Shown here one piece after another: positions 25,673-33,855 of a stretch of 33,950 nt of DNA. Where the stretch lies: positions 1 to 33,950 of the forward strand of contig QZKN01000084.1 in NCBI GenBank assembly GCA_003598175.1, in the 5' to 3' direction. The notes beneath the pieces are model-generated. The model worked only from the letters and a program-made list of their open reading frames with translations, did not search any database and was not told where the DNA came from. Numbering within the stretch: the stretch's first letter is position 1; each line of letters starts with the position of its first letter. This DNA is from Candidatus Omnitrophota bacterium (GTDB lineage Bacteria; Hinthialibacterota; Hinthialibacteria; Hinthialibacterales; Hinthialibacteraceae). The position numbers and the translations under genes are program-made.

Positions 25673-27922
25673 TCACGGCAGCCCCTGCTGTCTGCGAATG
25701 AACCATTCCAATGTCAAAAACAGCAGCATGGAAATGAATATCCACCATTTTTCACCCAAAAATCGGATTTGCGTCTCTTCCACGGTGCGTCGCGCTTGGG
25801 GGAGGTTTTTCGCCAGATTTTGCCATGCCGGTTCGTTGGCGTATTCGCCCCCGCCGGCTTCTGCGACGGCGCGCAAATCCGCCACATTTTGATTGAGATC
25901 GTTCCATTCGATGGTGGATTGTTCCACATGAAATTCCGCCGTGGCGTCTCCGATCGGCGTCGACACGACATAAGCGCCCGCATCGATGGGCGTGAAACGG
26001 GCTTCGAACAAATTCAATTGAGACGGGGCCGGTTCGAGCCACAAGGTTTCGTTTCGCATGGGGCCGGTTACCGTGATTTCCATCCCGCTCACCGTTGTTT
26101 CCCGTATACTCTCTTTCGCCGCGTAGGAAACTTGAACCGGTTCATGCGTACTGTATACAAAACCGTCCGTGTACAATTGACCGGGAGTAAGTTGAAGCGT
26201 GGGATTGCTTTGAAAAAGAACCGATAACCAAAACGGAGACAAGGCGTCCTTGCCGGTCAACAGGTTCCATTTCCAAAACGAAGGGGAAAAAATTGTCATG
26301 ATGCGTCCCAGCCCGAATCGGTTCTGAGTAATGAGTTTGACCGGTTCATTGCTTGCTGTGAACCCGGCCAGGAGATTCTGGCTTCCCGGCAGGGGCGCGC
26401 CGGAGCGGTAAAATGGAAATAGCGGAGGAAGGTCGCCTGCCGAAAATGGTTTGAGCGCGGCGTGAATGGTTGAATTTTCTTCCGTGTTGAATTGAACGAA
26501 TACCTGTTGGCGGATGGGCGTGAACATTTGGAACAAAGGGGAAGGCAGGAGTTCCCGCAGATTGGGAGGGGGTAAAGCCGTATTCAGGGGACCGGGAATA
26601 AAAATCATGCCTTTCCCATTTTCAACAAAGGCGCGTAATGCGCCGGCAAAATTCGTCGAGATAGATGAAAAAGGAAAGTTATGAAGGACGATGGCCGACC
26701 AGCGATCCATTTGAGATTCGATTTCTTCCAGCGAAGAGAATATCGGTGTGTCTACTCGGTTTCCGTTCGTCGATTGTCCGGATTGGCGTAGAATCCACGA
26801 GCGATCAGTCATGTGCGATAGACCGTTTTCGTGGATCAGATATGCCTGCGGATCTATGCCGTCATAATCTTCAAAAACCCGTTTCAAAAATTTCCATTCC
26901 CAATCGGGCGCGCCGGTCAGTAGCAATACGGGATCCTGCGCCTTGCGCACACGAACGCCCTTCGAAATGCGATTGTTGTTTTTGGACAATTCTCCTTCGA
27001 GTGGTGTGATTTCCACGGTAAATACATAGTCTCCCGGCTTCTGCGTCGGGATTTCAAAAGAAAGGATTTCCGACTTGCGCTGTTCGTTCAGGGAAAGCGC
27101 TCGTTCCTGAAAATACGTTTCCCCTCCGTCTTTGACGCCGCCGCGGACCTGAATCACGGCGGGACTGGAAAGAGAATCGCCGCGCAATACAATTCGCGCC
27201 TGAAGGGTGAGGGATTCACCCGCGCGAGCGATGGGAGGCAGAGTCGCCGATTCGAGAACCACGTCGAAAAGATTCGTGCTCGCGCCGATCCCGAAGGTAT
27301 AAATTCGGTGACTGACCGGATCGACAGTCGTATTTGTCGCATTGAAAAGGGAGGAAATGGCCGCAATAGGATTTTGACCCGTATTCCAACATCCGTCGCT
27401 GAACAGCAGAAGATAGGCGGAATCTTCCGGACGGTTTTGCCGCGAAAATGAGTCGATGACCGCTGAAATATCCGTGAAACTGAATTCCGGCGTCGCGTGA
27501 GCTGCGAGTTGAGAACTCCATGATTCGTCGCTTCGTGTTCGGTCAGACAGGCGCGAGAAAAGACCATATCGAATTTGAAAACCGGCTCGTTCCCAATCCG
27601 CGATGATCCCATTTTCTGATAGATTGGTGAGCGTTTTACGCCACCTCGTCGGTTTGGTTTCATTGAAAACGTTGTCGGCGGGATTGATGGGCTGAGCCAT
27701 GCTGCGCGTATCGTCCAATGCGAGATACAGAGTCGTTGTGAACGGCACACTTCGTACTTCGCGTATCAAGGGGCGAGTTAACAACAGTAAAAGAATCCCT
27801 AAAAAAAGAAACCGGCAGGACAGCAAAAGCATTCGCGCGCCTGAAGAAATCGAGGCGTCAAGACATTTGAGTGAGTAGAAATAGATTGTTGCTCCGACAA
27901 CCAATAGAATAAGCAAGACCAA
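25673..27922 (-). CDS. BatA-like VWA-domain membrane protein
   Basis: 749 residues starting with TTG at 27922: AAGGA is 9 nt upstream, an in-frame TGA lies above and no ATG intervenes. Two N-terminal membrane helices (2-17 and 31-49) precede a VWA domain (about 62-215) with MIDAS-type D70-x-T72-x-S74 and LLLFSDGCWNTG. A beta-rich region follows, then a glutamine-amidotransferase-like flavodoxin region (PVLLLTGAPDWEWKFLKRV; IVLHNFPFSS; GMIFIPG), more beta structure and a last membrane helix (WWIFISMLLFLTLEWFI). This architecture is common in PVC and related bacteria, usually near MoxR ATPase and BatA/DUF58 genes, none of which is in view. Role: probably envelope protein assembly or scaffolding. 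Convergent with the M23 gene. Confidence 0.85.
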   Translation of the reverse strand: MVLLILLVVGATIYFYSLKCLDASISSGARMLLLSCRFLFLGILLLLLTRPLIREVRSVPFTTTLYLALDDTRSMAQPINPADNVFNETKPTRWRKTLTNLSENGIIADWERAGFQIRYGLFSRLSDRTRSDESWSSQLAAHATPEFSFTDISAVIDSFSRQNRPEDSAYLLLFSDGCWNTGQNPIAAISSLFNATNTTVDPVSHRIYTFGIGASTNLFDVVLESATLPPIARAGESLTLQARIVLRGDSLSSPAVIQVRGGVKDGGETYFQERALSLNEQRKSEILSFEIPTQKPGDYVFTVEITPLEGELSKNNNRISKGVRVRKAQDPVLLLTGAPDWEWKFLKRVFEDYDGIDPQAYLIHENGLSHMTDRSWILRQSGQSTNGNRVDTPIFSSLEEIESQMDRWSAIVLHNFPFSSISTNFAGALRAFVENGKGMIFIPGPLNTALPPPNLRELLPSPLFQMFTPIRQQVFVQFNTEENSTIHAALKPFSAGDLPPLFPFYRSGAPLPGSQNLLAGFTASNEPVKLITQNRFGLGRIMTIFSPSFWKWNLLTGKDALSPFWLSVLFQSNPTLQLTPGQLYTDGFVYSTHEPVQVSYAAKESIRETTVSGMEITVTGPMRNETLWLEPAPSQLNLFEARFTPIDAGAYVVSTPIGDATAEFHVEQSTIEWNDLNQNVADLRAVAEAGGGEYANEPAWQNLAKNLPQARRTVEETQIRFLGEKWWIFISMLLFLTLEWFIRRQQGLP

Positions 27923-28169
27923 AATGGATGATCCTTTCGTTTCTTTTCACGCGTTACCCGTGTATCAGCCTGAAAAATCAGGATTTGATAAATAACTCGA
28001 TCGTTTATTTTTTTATCGTGTGTGTGAAAATTCGGATAAACTGAATAAAAGTGTAGCCGTAAATGCGCACGAAAACGAGAGCGGGAATTCTTCGTTATAA
28101 TTCCTTACATTTTTTTACAGTGGATTCAATATTTTCCTTCTCCGTGCGTTTTAATCAATAGATACGATT
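27923..28169. promoter_or_regulatory. Divergent intergenic region; possible promoter of the ECF operon
   Basis: A TATAAT box at 28096-28101 sits 69 bp before the sigma-factor start, within GGAATT-(9 nt)-AATTCC, a small inverted repeat (28084-28104). The -35 position reads AAACGA, so if used it needs an activator or an alternative sigma. No other signal is clear. Confidence 0.3.
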
Positions 28170-28775
28170 ATGGATGCATCATCGGTTTCCGAACATGGCA
28201 AATTATTCATCCGCTACCGTGATGAGCGCGATCCGGCCGCGTTCGAGCGGATTATGGAATTATACCATTTGCCTCTGTTTCATTATTTGCTGCGGATGTT
28301 GCGCAAAAAGGAAGATGCGGAGGATGCATTACAGGAAGTATGGTTGAAGGTGATTCGTCAACGGAGTTCGTATTGCGAACAAGGCCGGTTTTCCTCCTGG
28401 CTGTACCGCATTGCGCACAATTACTGTTTGGATCTGTTTCGCAAACGCAACTATCGGCCGGATGAGGAAGAAATGAGCGAAACATCCGATGGATATGCCC
28501 TGCTGGACGGAGTGGCGTCGGAATATCCCACCCCTCACGATCTGGCGGTAGATAACGAAGTGATGTCCCGGGTGGAAAAAGAAGTGGATTGTATGCCGGA
28601 AGCGATACGGGAAGTGTTTTTGTTGCGAATCGTGCATGGCGTTCCGTTTAAACAGATTGCCGAAATTCAAGACAGTCCGCTGGGAACGGTTCTCTCGCGC
28701 ATGCACCAGGCCGTCAAGCGTTTGCAGGCGGCGATTCCTTTGGTTGCGGATAATTCTGTGGTTGAGTCCGCATGA
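28170..28775 (+). CDS. ECF RNA polymerase sigma factor
   Basis: 201 residues. Region 2 is visible at about 21-90: ELYHLPLFHYLLRML, EDAEDALQEVWLKVI and GRFSSWLYRIAHNYCLDLFRKR. An acidic linker follows, then region 4 at about 145-190: MPEAIREVFLLRIVHGVPF and KQIAEIQDSPLGTVLSRMHQ, the helix-turn-helix that reads the -35. This is a standard group 4 sigma, slightly longer than the minimum because of the linker. It is first in a three-gene operon; the anti-sigma starts 17 bp after its stop. No ribosome site stands out before the ATG, which agrees with family starts. Confidence 0.95.
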   Translation: MDASSVSEHGKLFIRYRDERDPAAFERIMELYHLPLFHYLLRMLRKKEDAEDALQEVWLKVIRQRSSYCEQGRFSSWLYRIAHNYCLDLFRKRNYRPDEEEMSETSDGYALLDGVASEYPTPHDLAVDNEVMSRVEKEVDCMPEAIREVFLLRIVHGVPFKQIAEIQDSPLGTVLSRMHQAVKRLQAAIPLVADNSVVESA

Positions 28776-28792
28776 TGATTTGAGGAAATGCA

Positions 28793-29293
28793 ATGAAGGT
28801 GACGCCTCTCTTTAAAAATCGAGAAGAACCAATCTGCCCTTCCGACGAAAGGATCATTCTTTTTTTGGATGAGGCGGAAGAGAATGAAGAAAAACGCGCG
28901 TTTTTGAATCATTGTTCGCTATGTGAGCGATGTATGCGACGGTGGAATTATTTGTGTGGGCTGGAAGACATGGGAAAACGGTTTCCACAACCCATTCCCG
29001 ATCCCGGCATTCGAGCTCGCGTGCTCGAAGCGGCTTATGCCGATCCGATGCGGTATTCACCGGCGCGCATGGAACGGAACCGGAAGCCGTTTTCGTTTCA
29101 ACAGCTGCCGGGATGGCGATTGGCCTGGGCTGCTCTTTTTCTCGTGTTCGGTTGGGGAGCGTATCTGCAATTTGAGAAGAAACCCATCCATTCTCCCCAC
29201 AACATTGAATATAGTGTGGACGAAGAACTATTGACGCTTGAATATGAATTGGAACAAATGCGGTTGGAAATCGATCTGACATTAACTCTCTAA
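28793..29293 (+). CDS. Zinc-type membrane anti-sigma factor
   Basis: 166 residues. Residues 20-50 hold the ZAS motif H-C-S-L-C-E-R-C (H-x3-C-x2-C), the zinc site of anti-sigma domains that clamp ECF sigma factors. A single membrane helix (LAWAALFLVFGWGAYLQF, about 107-124) separates it from a short periplasmic tail with an amphipathic coiled-coil-like end (ELLTLEYELEQMRLEIDL). GAGG upstream gives the start, 17 bp after the sigma gene. The tail probably senses or binds a periplasmic partner, for which the next gene is the obvious candidate; this is inference from operon order. Confidence 0.9.
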   Translation: MKVTPLFKNREEPICPSDERIILFLDEAEENEEKRAFLNHCSLCERCMRRWNYLCGLEDMGKRFPQPIPDPGIRARVLEAAYADPMRYSPARMERNRKPFSFQQLPGWRLAWAALFLVFGWGAYLQFEKKPIHSPHNIEYSVDEELLTLEYELEQMRLEIDLTLTL

Positions 29294-29307
29294 ATTAATG
29301 AGAAGAC

Positions 29308-30024
29308 ATGATGAACAAAGTTAAATTGTATTTATACTTGAGTTTGGGGTGTCTGACATTATTTCTTCTATCCGTCAATTTGGATATTCCGTCAGAGGCG
29401 CAGAATAAGGTTCCGCCGGGAGCGATTCGCTCGGGAGCGGATTTCGGCGAGAAAGAAAAACTACCGCTTGATCAACGAGAGAGCGAAAAAGCGTCTCCTT
29501 CTCTCAATGCGCCGCTCAATTCTCCGCGAATAAAAGGCGATTGGCAGCCCGGATTCAATATAGCAAGAATCTCACGGGAACGCATGGTGGAATTGCGCAG
29601 GGAAAATCCGAAATTGGCCGATGTGGTCGAAGCGCTTCGCCGCACGGATATCGAAGTCGACCAACTTGCGCTCAGGCTGAAAAGGACAAAAATTCCCCAA
29701 AAAAGAAATGATCTCGTTTTTGATTTGAAAAAACTCTTAAAAAAACAATTTGAATTGGATCATCAGCGGCAAAAGATGGAAATCGAAATGATGCAAAAGA
29801 AAATCGAGAATCTCAATTCACTGCTTGAACGGCGGGAACAGTTCAAGGATCCATTAATTGAAAAACGGTTTCAGGAAGTCATGGATCCGGAATACGATCC
29901 GCGAGAAGATAAGATGCTTCCTTCGCAAGGATCGAACCGTCCGCGCGGGGCGCCGGTTCGCCGGGATGGCGCAAACCAGCCCCCTCTCCCTCCGATGGAG
30001 AGAACGTTTCAGAATGAAAATTGA
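29308..30024 (+). CDS. Exported coiled-coil protein of the ECF operon
   Basis: 238 residues. Signal peptide or anchor: MMNKVKLYLYLSLGCLTLFL followed by SVNLDIPSEAQ. After a disordered stretch, a long coiled coil runs from about 90 to 190 (SRERMVELRRENPKLADVVE, then LRRTDIEVDQLALRLKRTK, LKKLLKKQFELDHQRQKMEI and MQKKIENLNSLLERRE). The tail is Pro/Arg-rich. Such genes often follow sigma/anti-sigma pairs in planctomycete-like bacteria; the layout recalls periplasmic sensors of the CnrR/ZraP type, but the metal-binding residues of those are not evident. It starts 14 bp after the anti-sigma gene (two adjacent ATGs, GAGAAG upstream). Probably a periplasmic modulator of the anti-sigma. Confidence 0.75.
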   Translation: MMNKVKLYLYLSLGCLTLFLLSVNLDIPSEAQNKVPPGAIRSGADFGEKEKLPLDQRESEKASPSLNAPLNSPRIKGDWQPGFNIARISRERMVELRRENPKLADVVEALRRTDIEVDQLALRLKRTKIPQKRNDLVFDLKKLLKKQFELDHQRQKMEIEMMQKKIENLNSLLERREQFKDPLIEKRFQEVMDPEYDPREDKMLPSQGSNRPRGAPVRRDGANQPPLPPMERTFQNEN

Positions 30025-30073
30025 GATGAGTATTCCCGCAATTTGCGATACCATCCGCTGTTTGTATTCATTT

Positions 30074-30793
30074 TCAGTTTTCTTGGATTTTGAGAATTTC
30101 CTTCATGATCGTTTGCAAAACCTCTTTGCGGATTTTTTGCGGATCCACGTTTTTCATGATTTCTTTCTGCATTTCCTTGGGATGAATATGAGCCGGCGGG
30201 ACTGGCGCCATGGCCGGGCATTCTTTTTGGGCTTCACAGCACGGCGCTTGCGGTTTCTGAGAATGGATGGGTGGGAAATTCGATTGAATGATCTGTTGCC
30301 GGATCATTTCCAGGAATTCCTTGCCGTACGTTTCCATTAATTGATTGCCGATGAACGCGCCGAGAAAGAACAATCCTTTGGGCAAACGTAGGCTGATATT
30401 TGGCTCGTTCTCTTCCGCCGGATCGATATCCACCATGATAAAATTGGCTTCCGCCGCTTCGTCGCCGCCGACTTCATCCACCCATATGTGAATCGTTGCT
30501 TCATCTTCCGCTTCGAGTACGAACAGTTTTTCCCCTTTCATGGACGCCAGATCGCCAATGAGCGCATCGATGCGTTCGCACAATCCATCCTTGTCCTCCA
30601 CGATGGCGCTGATCCCCGACGTTTTGATTGCCTCCAATAGACACACGGGAACGCTGAATTCGATTTCCGCTGCATCCTGTATGGCGATTTCGCCGCGAAT
30701 CAACAACGCGTCCGCGCACGCACCGCCTGCATACATGCCGACTATGGCCATAACTGCGGCCAACCAAACTGCTGTCTTCGATTTGACTCTCAT
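30074..30793 (-). CDS. Exported protein of unknown family with Cys/His-rich segment
   Basis: 239 residues. Signal peptide MRVKSKTAVWLAAVMAIVGM ending near AGGACA-DA. The middle is alpha/beta (VCLLEAIKTSGI, then MKGEKLFVLEAEDEATIHIW), followed by a helical stretch with hydrophobic FFLGAFIGNQL. A Cys/His/Pro segment follows (PCCEAQKECPAM, then PPAHIHPKEM), then a charged helix. I do not recognise the family. AAGGAG 7 nt upstream supports the ATG at 30793. It is convergent with the ECF operon (49 bp between stops) and follows the rfaE2-SGNH pair on the same strand after a 101-bp gap, so it could belong to either context. The Cys/His segment may bind metal. Confidence 0.65.
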   Translation of the reverse strand: MRVKSKTAVWLAAVMAIVGMYAGGACADALLIRGEIAIQDAAEIEFSVPVCLLEAIKTSGISAIVEDKDGLCERIDALIGDLASMKGEKLFVLEAEDEATIHIWVDEVGGDEAAEANFIMVDIDPAEENEPNISLRLPKGLFFLGAFIGNQLMETYGKEFLEMIRQQIIQSNFPPIHSQKPQAPCCEAQKECPAMAPVPPAHIHPKEMQKEIMKNVDPQKIRKEVLQTIMKEILKIQEN

Positions 30794-30894
30794 TTTCGTA
30801 CTCCTTCACGCTGAAATAGATGAAAATATCTATCGACTTATACGCATGGAAGCCGCCGAATCTTTATCAGGAAGTTTTCTATTCGCACCGCTCT

Positions 30895-32130
30895 TTATTT
30901 CCTGAAGTTTTGTTTCTCCTGTATGATCGTCTTCAATGTTTCCGCTATGAGTTCATACCCTGCAATCGACGGATGGCACGTGTCAATATAAAAATCAGGA
31001 TCGTCGTGTATCAACTCACGATAAAAAACGACAGGCAGAGCATATTGCTCCCCCAACATACGCAACGCGCGAAAATAACTGTGCGTGGTGCGAATCGGAT
31101 TCACGCCGGGGAAATGGTAATAAGTAGGATAATCAAATTGCATCGCATCGGCTTCGTCAAACCGCCCCATCGCCTGCAACGTGATGGCTTGCAGAGCCGT
31201 CGCGATCACCTTCGCATCCACTGAAAACAGGTCGTCGCGCACGGATTGGAACAATTCGATGGCGGTTTCCCATTCTCCGCGCGCCAGCGCCAGCGCGCCT
31301 TCCTCCACCAGCCGAAACATTTCCGGATGGTCGCCGATTCCGATGAGAATGACCTGTATATGTTGTCTCCGGCAGGTTTGGATGATCGTTTCGAGGTTTT
31401 TTTGGTAATCGCGCGTATTCACGCGCGGAAGCAGCGTAGTGACCGGCGGATGTTTGCGCAGTCGATTGAGCATATTTTCATGCATCAGGACTTGATAAAA
31501 GCGACTACGGATCAAAAACACGTGCAGGCTGTATTGCCGGTAAAGAAAAGCGAACGTTTGGTCGCAGTCGATCAAATCGGGTCGCACGACATAACGCCGG
31601 TCGTTGGTATTGAATGCCAGAGTCACAATATCCGGTTGGATTTGCGGCGCCAGTTCCACGAACTGCTTCAATCCTTGAAAACTCGAATACCCAAACGTGC
31701 CGCCGTTGATCACTTCAAATTCCGGCAGCATCGTTTGCAGGCGGCCGGGATAACATTCCTCGTATGAGGCGCGATACCCGAACGTGCTTGAATCGCCCAG
31801 GCAAAAAATACGCGGTTTCGTCTTCGCGCCGATTTCCGGACCGCGCAATCCCCACGAATTCACGTTCCACTGCGTATTCCAATAAATGGCCGGACGGTCG
31901 GGATTGTTGACGTACAACCGTGTGGGATGAAACCGCAGCCAGTCGAACGACTTTTCACGCGCATAAAGCGACCGAAACGTCAGTTCAAACGCGGAAAAAA
32001 CCGTTGACACACAGATGGCGCATGCCACAACGCCGTAAACAAACGATTTCCATTTCCCAATACGACGAGGAGGCGTCGCGTCTGTATCATTTTTTGTGAT
32101 GGAAGAGGGTTCGTTCGAATTATTGTTCAT
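30895..32130 (-). CDS. Membrane-anchored SGNH hydrolase with inserted TPR-like helices
   Basis: 411 residues from the ATG at 32130, which overlaps the rfaE2 stop by 11 bp; the frame is open to 32211, but that would overlap rfaE2 by 92 bp. A short cytoplasmic tail precedes one membrane helix (about 28-50). Block I is L-G112-D-S114-S, block II near N142-G-G, block III T-N176-D, block V D383-T-C-H386. Between blocks III and V, about residues 272-335, sits a helical insert with the TPR-like pair LVEEGALALARGEWETAIELF and ALQAITLQAMGRFDEADAM. The scaffold resembles the 10362-11831 protein, including an F-x-W-near-N-terminal segment and GDS-TFG, but the inserts differ. Substrate unknown; an extracytoplasmic glycan is likely. 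Confidence 0.8.
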   Translation of the reverse strand: MNNNSNEPSSITKNDTDATPPRRIGKWKSFVYGVVACAICVSTVFSAFELTFRSLYAREKSFDWLRFHPTRLYVNNPDRPAIYWNTQWNVNSWGLRGPEIGAKTKPRIFCLGDSSTFGYRASYEECYPGRLQTMLPEFEVINGGTFGYSSFQGLKQFVELAPQIQPDIVTLAFNTNDRRYVVRPDLIDCDQTFAFLYRQYSLHVFLIRSRFYQVLMHENMLNRLRKHPPVTTLLPRVNTRDYQKNLETIIQTCRRQHIQVILIGIGDHPEMFRLVEEGALALARGEWETAIELFQSVRDDLFSVDAKVIATALQAITLQAMGRFDEADAMQFDYPTYYHFPGVNPIRTTHSYFRALRMLGEQYALPVVFYRELIHDDPDFYIDTCHPSIAGYELIAETLKTIIQEKQNFRK

Positions 32131-32602
32131 CCTTATATACGTCGAGAACCTTTTCGATGATATTGGTGGTGGAGTGATCGTCTTTTTCGACGAGATGAAT
32201 CTTTCCGCCATATTCGTTCACGATCGGCGCTTCGATCAGGTTATATCCGTACGTCGAATCCTTCACGTGCACGTCCGGTTTCACTTCCCGGACGAAACGC
32301 AGGCTTTCCGGCTCGTCAAAAATGAGAACCATGTCGATGTAGCGAATGGCTTTCATCACCATCGCCCGCTCGTCCTGCGGCACAATGGGCCTTTTTTCGC
32401 TTTTGTACTGCTTGACGGATTTGTCGCTGTTCAGGCCGAGGATAAGAAAATCCCCCTGCGCTTTCGCTTCCCGCATCAAGCGAATATGGCCGACATGAAT
32501 GATGTCGAACGTGCCGTTCGTGGTGACGATGGTTTTCCCTTCCTGCCGCAGCTGATCGAGTATCGGCTGCCATTGCTCGTTGTCGTTTAAATGAAAAATC
32601 AT
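32120..32602 (-). CDS. rfaE2: D-glycero-beta-D-manno-heptose 1-phosphate adenylyltransferase
   Basis: 160 residues, matching the stand-alone C-terminal half of HldE. The cytidylyltransferase-fold motif TNGTFDIIHVGHIRLMREAK carries the H-x-G-H nucleotide site, with LGLNSDKSV, ERPIVPQDERA-like and KPDVHVKDSTYG following. It transfers AMP from ATP to heptose 1-phosphate to give ADP-heptose for the lipopolysaccharide inner core. The kinase half (rfaE1) and epimerase are not in the window. AGAGGGA lies about 4 nt before the ATG. It is the first gene of a minus-strand unit with the SGNH hydrolase, which suggests that enzyme also works on surface glycans. Confidence 0.93.
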   Translation of the reverse strand: MIFHLNDNEQWQPILDQLRQEGKTIVTTNGTFDIIHVGHIRLMREAKAQGDFLILGLNSDKSVKQYKSEKRPIVPQDERAMVMKAIRYIDMVLIFDEPESLRFVREVKPDVHVKDSTYGYNLIEAPIVNEYGGKIHLVEKDDHSTTNIIEKVLDVYKDEQ

Positions 32603-32632
32603 CAGTTCCCTCTTTTTATGAAATTGCCTTTC

Positions 32633-32660
32633 GTGGGGGTGGTTCGCGAACCGCCCCCAC
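32633..32660. repeat. 13-bp stem hairpin GTGGGGGTGGTTC
   Basis: GTGGGGGTGGTTC (32633-32645) and GAACCGCCCCCAC (32648-32660) pair over 13 positions with one G-T mismatch, separated by 2 nt. No T-run follows. It lies in the rfaE2 leader region. Confidence 0.8.
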
Positions 32661-32717
32661 CAAGTAGTTTTATCTTTCGATGAGACCTATTGGTCATGTG
32701 GATAGATATGAAAAAAA

Positions 32718-32767
32718 TGTGGTGCGGATTTCCAGCTTGCATGTGCAGACCGGAGGTCCGCACCACA
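32718..32767. repeat. 11-bp stem inverted repeat TGTGGTGCGGA with inner hairpin
   Basis: TGTGGTGCGGA (32718-32728) and TCCGCACCACA (32757-32767) form a perfect 11-bp stem. The 28-nt loop contains TGCA-TG-TGCA. This nested form resembles mobile palindromic extragenic elements; the next few bases (ATTTTG) are only mildly T-rich. Confidence 0.75.
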
Positions 32768-33039
32768 ATTTTGCATCGTTCGTTGCGATCAATTGATCAT
32801 GACAGTTTATATGAGTAATCCAAGTGAATTTGAATCCTACGGTCGTTGACAACAATAAAGATCATACAACTTCATGGTGTAATGGTCATCCGTCAGACGC
32901 AACTTTTTTCCTTCACGGTTCGAGAGGACCGCCGTGGGAAAATTCCGAATCGGGTTTCGATAGGAGTTGACTATTGCATTCCGCCAGGCTTCCGTTCAAA
33001 ATGAAAAAGAACAGTTCGAAAAACAAAGGAGTCACACGC

Positions 33040-33855
33040 ATGATTTTGAAAATGAGGAATTCTATCGACAAACTTTTCCTTTTGTCGATGGTCTCATTGC
33101 TGTTTTGCATTGTGGGAACACAAACGTTACAAGCGGCAAATAATGAACTCTCCCCGCAAGAACGGGAAGAAGGATTCGTTTCGCTTTTTAACGGCAAGGA
33201 TTTGACCGGTTGGGTTCCCATGGGAAATCCGGATGTTTTTACAGTCGAAAACGGCGAAATCGTTTTGACGCCGAACCAGGGATTTTATCTTCGAACCGAA
33301 AAACCGTACGAAAACTTCATCCTGCGGTTGGAATATAACATTGCGGAGAACGCCAACAGTGGGATCTTTTTCCATGCGCCTGATTACGGTCGTATTTCAC
33401 GGATCGGCGGAGAAATCCAGATATTCGACAGTCACGGGAAGGAATTGAAAACTCACTCCGCCGGCGCTCTATATGATGTTTTTCCGCCCAAAGTCGATGC
33501 GGCGAAACCGGCGGGCGAGTGGAACGCGCTGGAACTCTCCTGCGATTGGCCGATGCTTACAGTTACATTGAACGGCGAGATGGTGCAGGACATCAATTGC
33601 GACGATGACATTCGTTTGCGATGGCGAAAACGGCAGGGTTGGCTCGGCATTCAGGATCATGGCGGCAAAGCCCGGTTTCGCAACATCCGCATCAAGGATT
33701 TGGGTGGAAACGAAAGCGCGGAATGGACGCCTCTTTTCAACGGCGCTGATTTGAGCGGCTGGAACATTATCGGCGATGCAAAATGGACGGTCGAAAACGG
33801 CGAACTCATCGCCGCCGACGGTAACGGATACGCCATTACGGAAAAAAGGTACTAG
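33040..33855 (+). CDS. Secreted DUF1080 (3-keto-disaccharide hydrolase-like) protein, second domain truncated
   Basis: 271 residues from the ATG at 33040, supported by AAAGGAG 8 nt upstream; the frame extends left to a TTG at 32974 without a good site. The signal peptide is MILKMRNSIDKLFLLSMVSL and beyond, with cleavage near LQA-AN. The first DUF1080 domain (about 40-220) is complete: EGFVSLFNGKDLTGWVPMGN, SGIFFHAPDYG, GGEIQIFDSHG, GEWNALELSC, GWLGIQDHGGKARFRNIRIKDL. A second domain begins (TPLFNGADLSGWNIIGDAKW, VENGELIAADGNGYAITEKRY) and then ends at a TAG after about 45 residues. DUF1080 domains are concanavalin-like and include hydrolases acting on 3-keto-sugars. The second domain should continue for some 150 residues, so the gene is interrupted or decayed. 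Confidence 0.85.
   Translation: MILKMRNSIDKLFLLSMVSLLFCIVGTQTLQAANNELSPQEREEGFVSLFNGKDLTGWVPMGNPDVFTVENGEIVLTPNQGFYLRTEKPYENFILRLEYNIAENANSGIFFHAPDYGRISRIGGEIQIFDSHGKELKTHSAGALYDVFPPKVDAAKPAGEWNALELSCDWPMLTVTLNGEMVQDINCDDDIRLRWRKRQGWLGIQDHGGKARFRNIRIKDLGGNESAEWTPLFNGADLSGWNIIGDAKWTVENGELIAADGNGYAITEKRY

Larger units (their letters stand above)
32603..33039. other. Gene-free stretch between divergent genes
   Basis: 437 bp with no coding region other than implausible short frames. It contains the two strong hairpins (32633-32660 and 32718-32767) and the AAAGGAG site (33025-33031) of the following DUF1080 gene. Confidence 0.6.

Noticed and set aside
32131..32211. N-terminal extension of the second SGNH protein
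   Set aside because: Would overlap rfaE2 by 92 bp; the ATG at 32130 gives a normal short cytoplasmic tail before the membrane helix.
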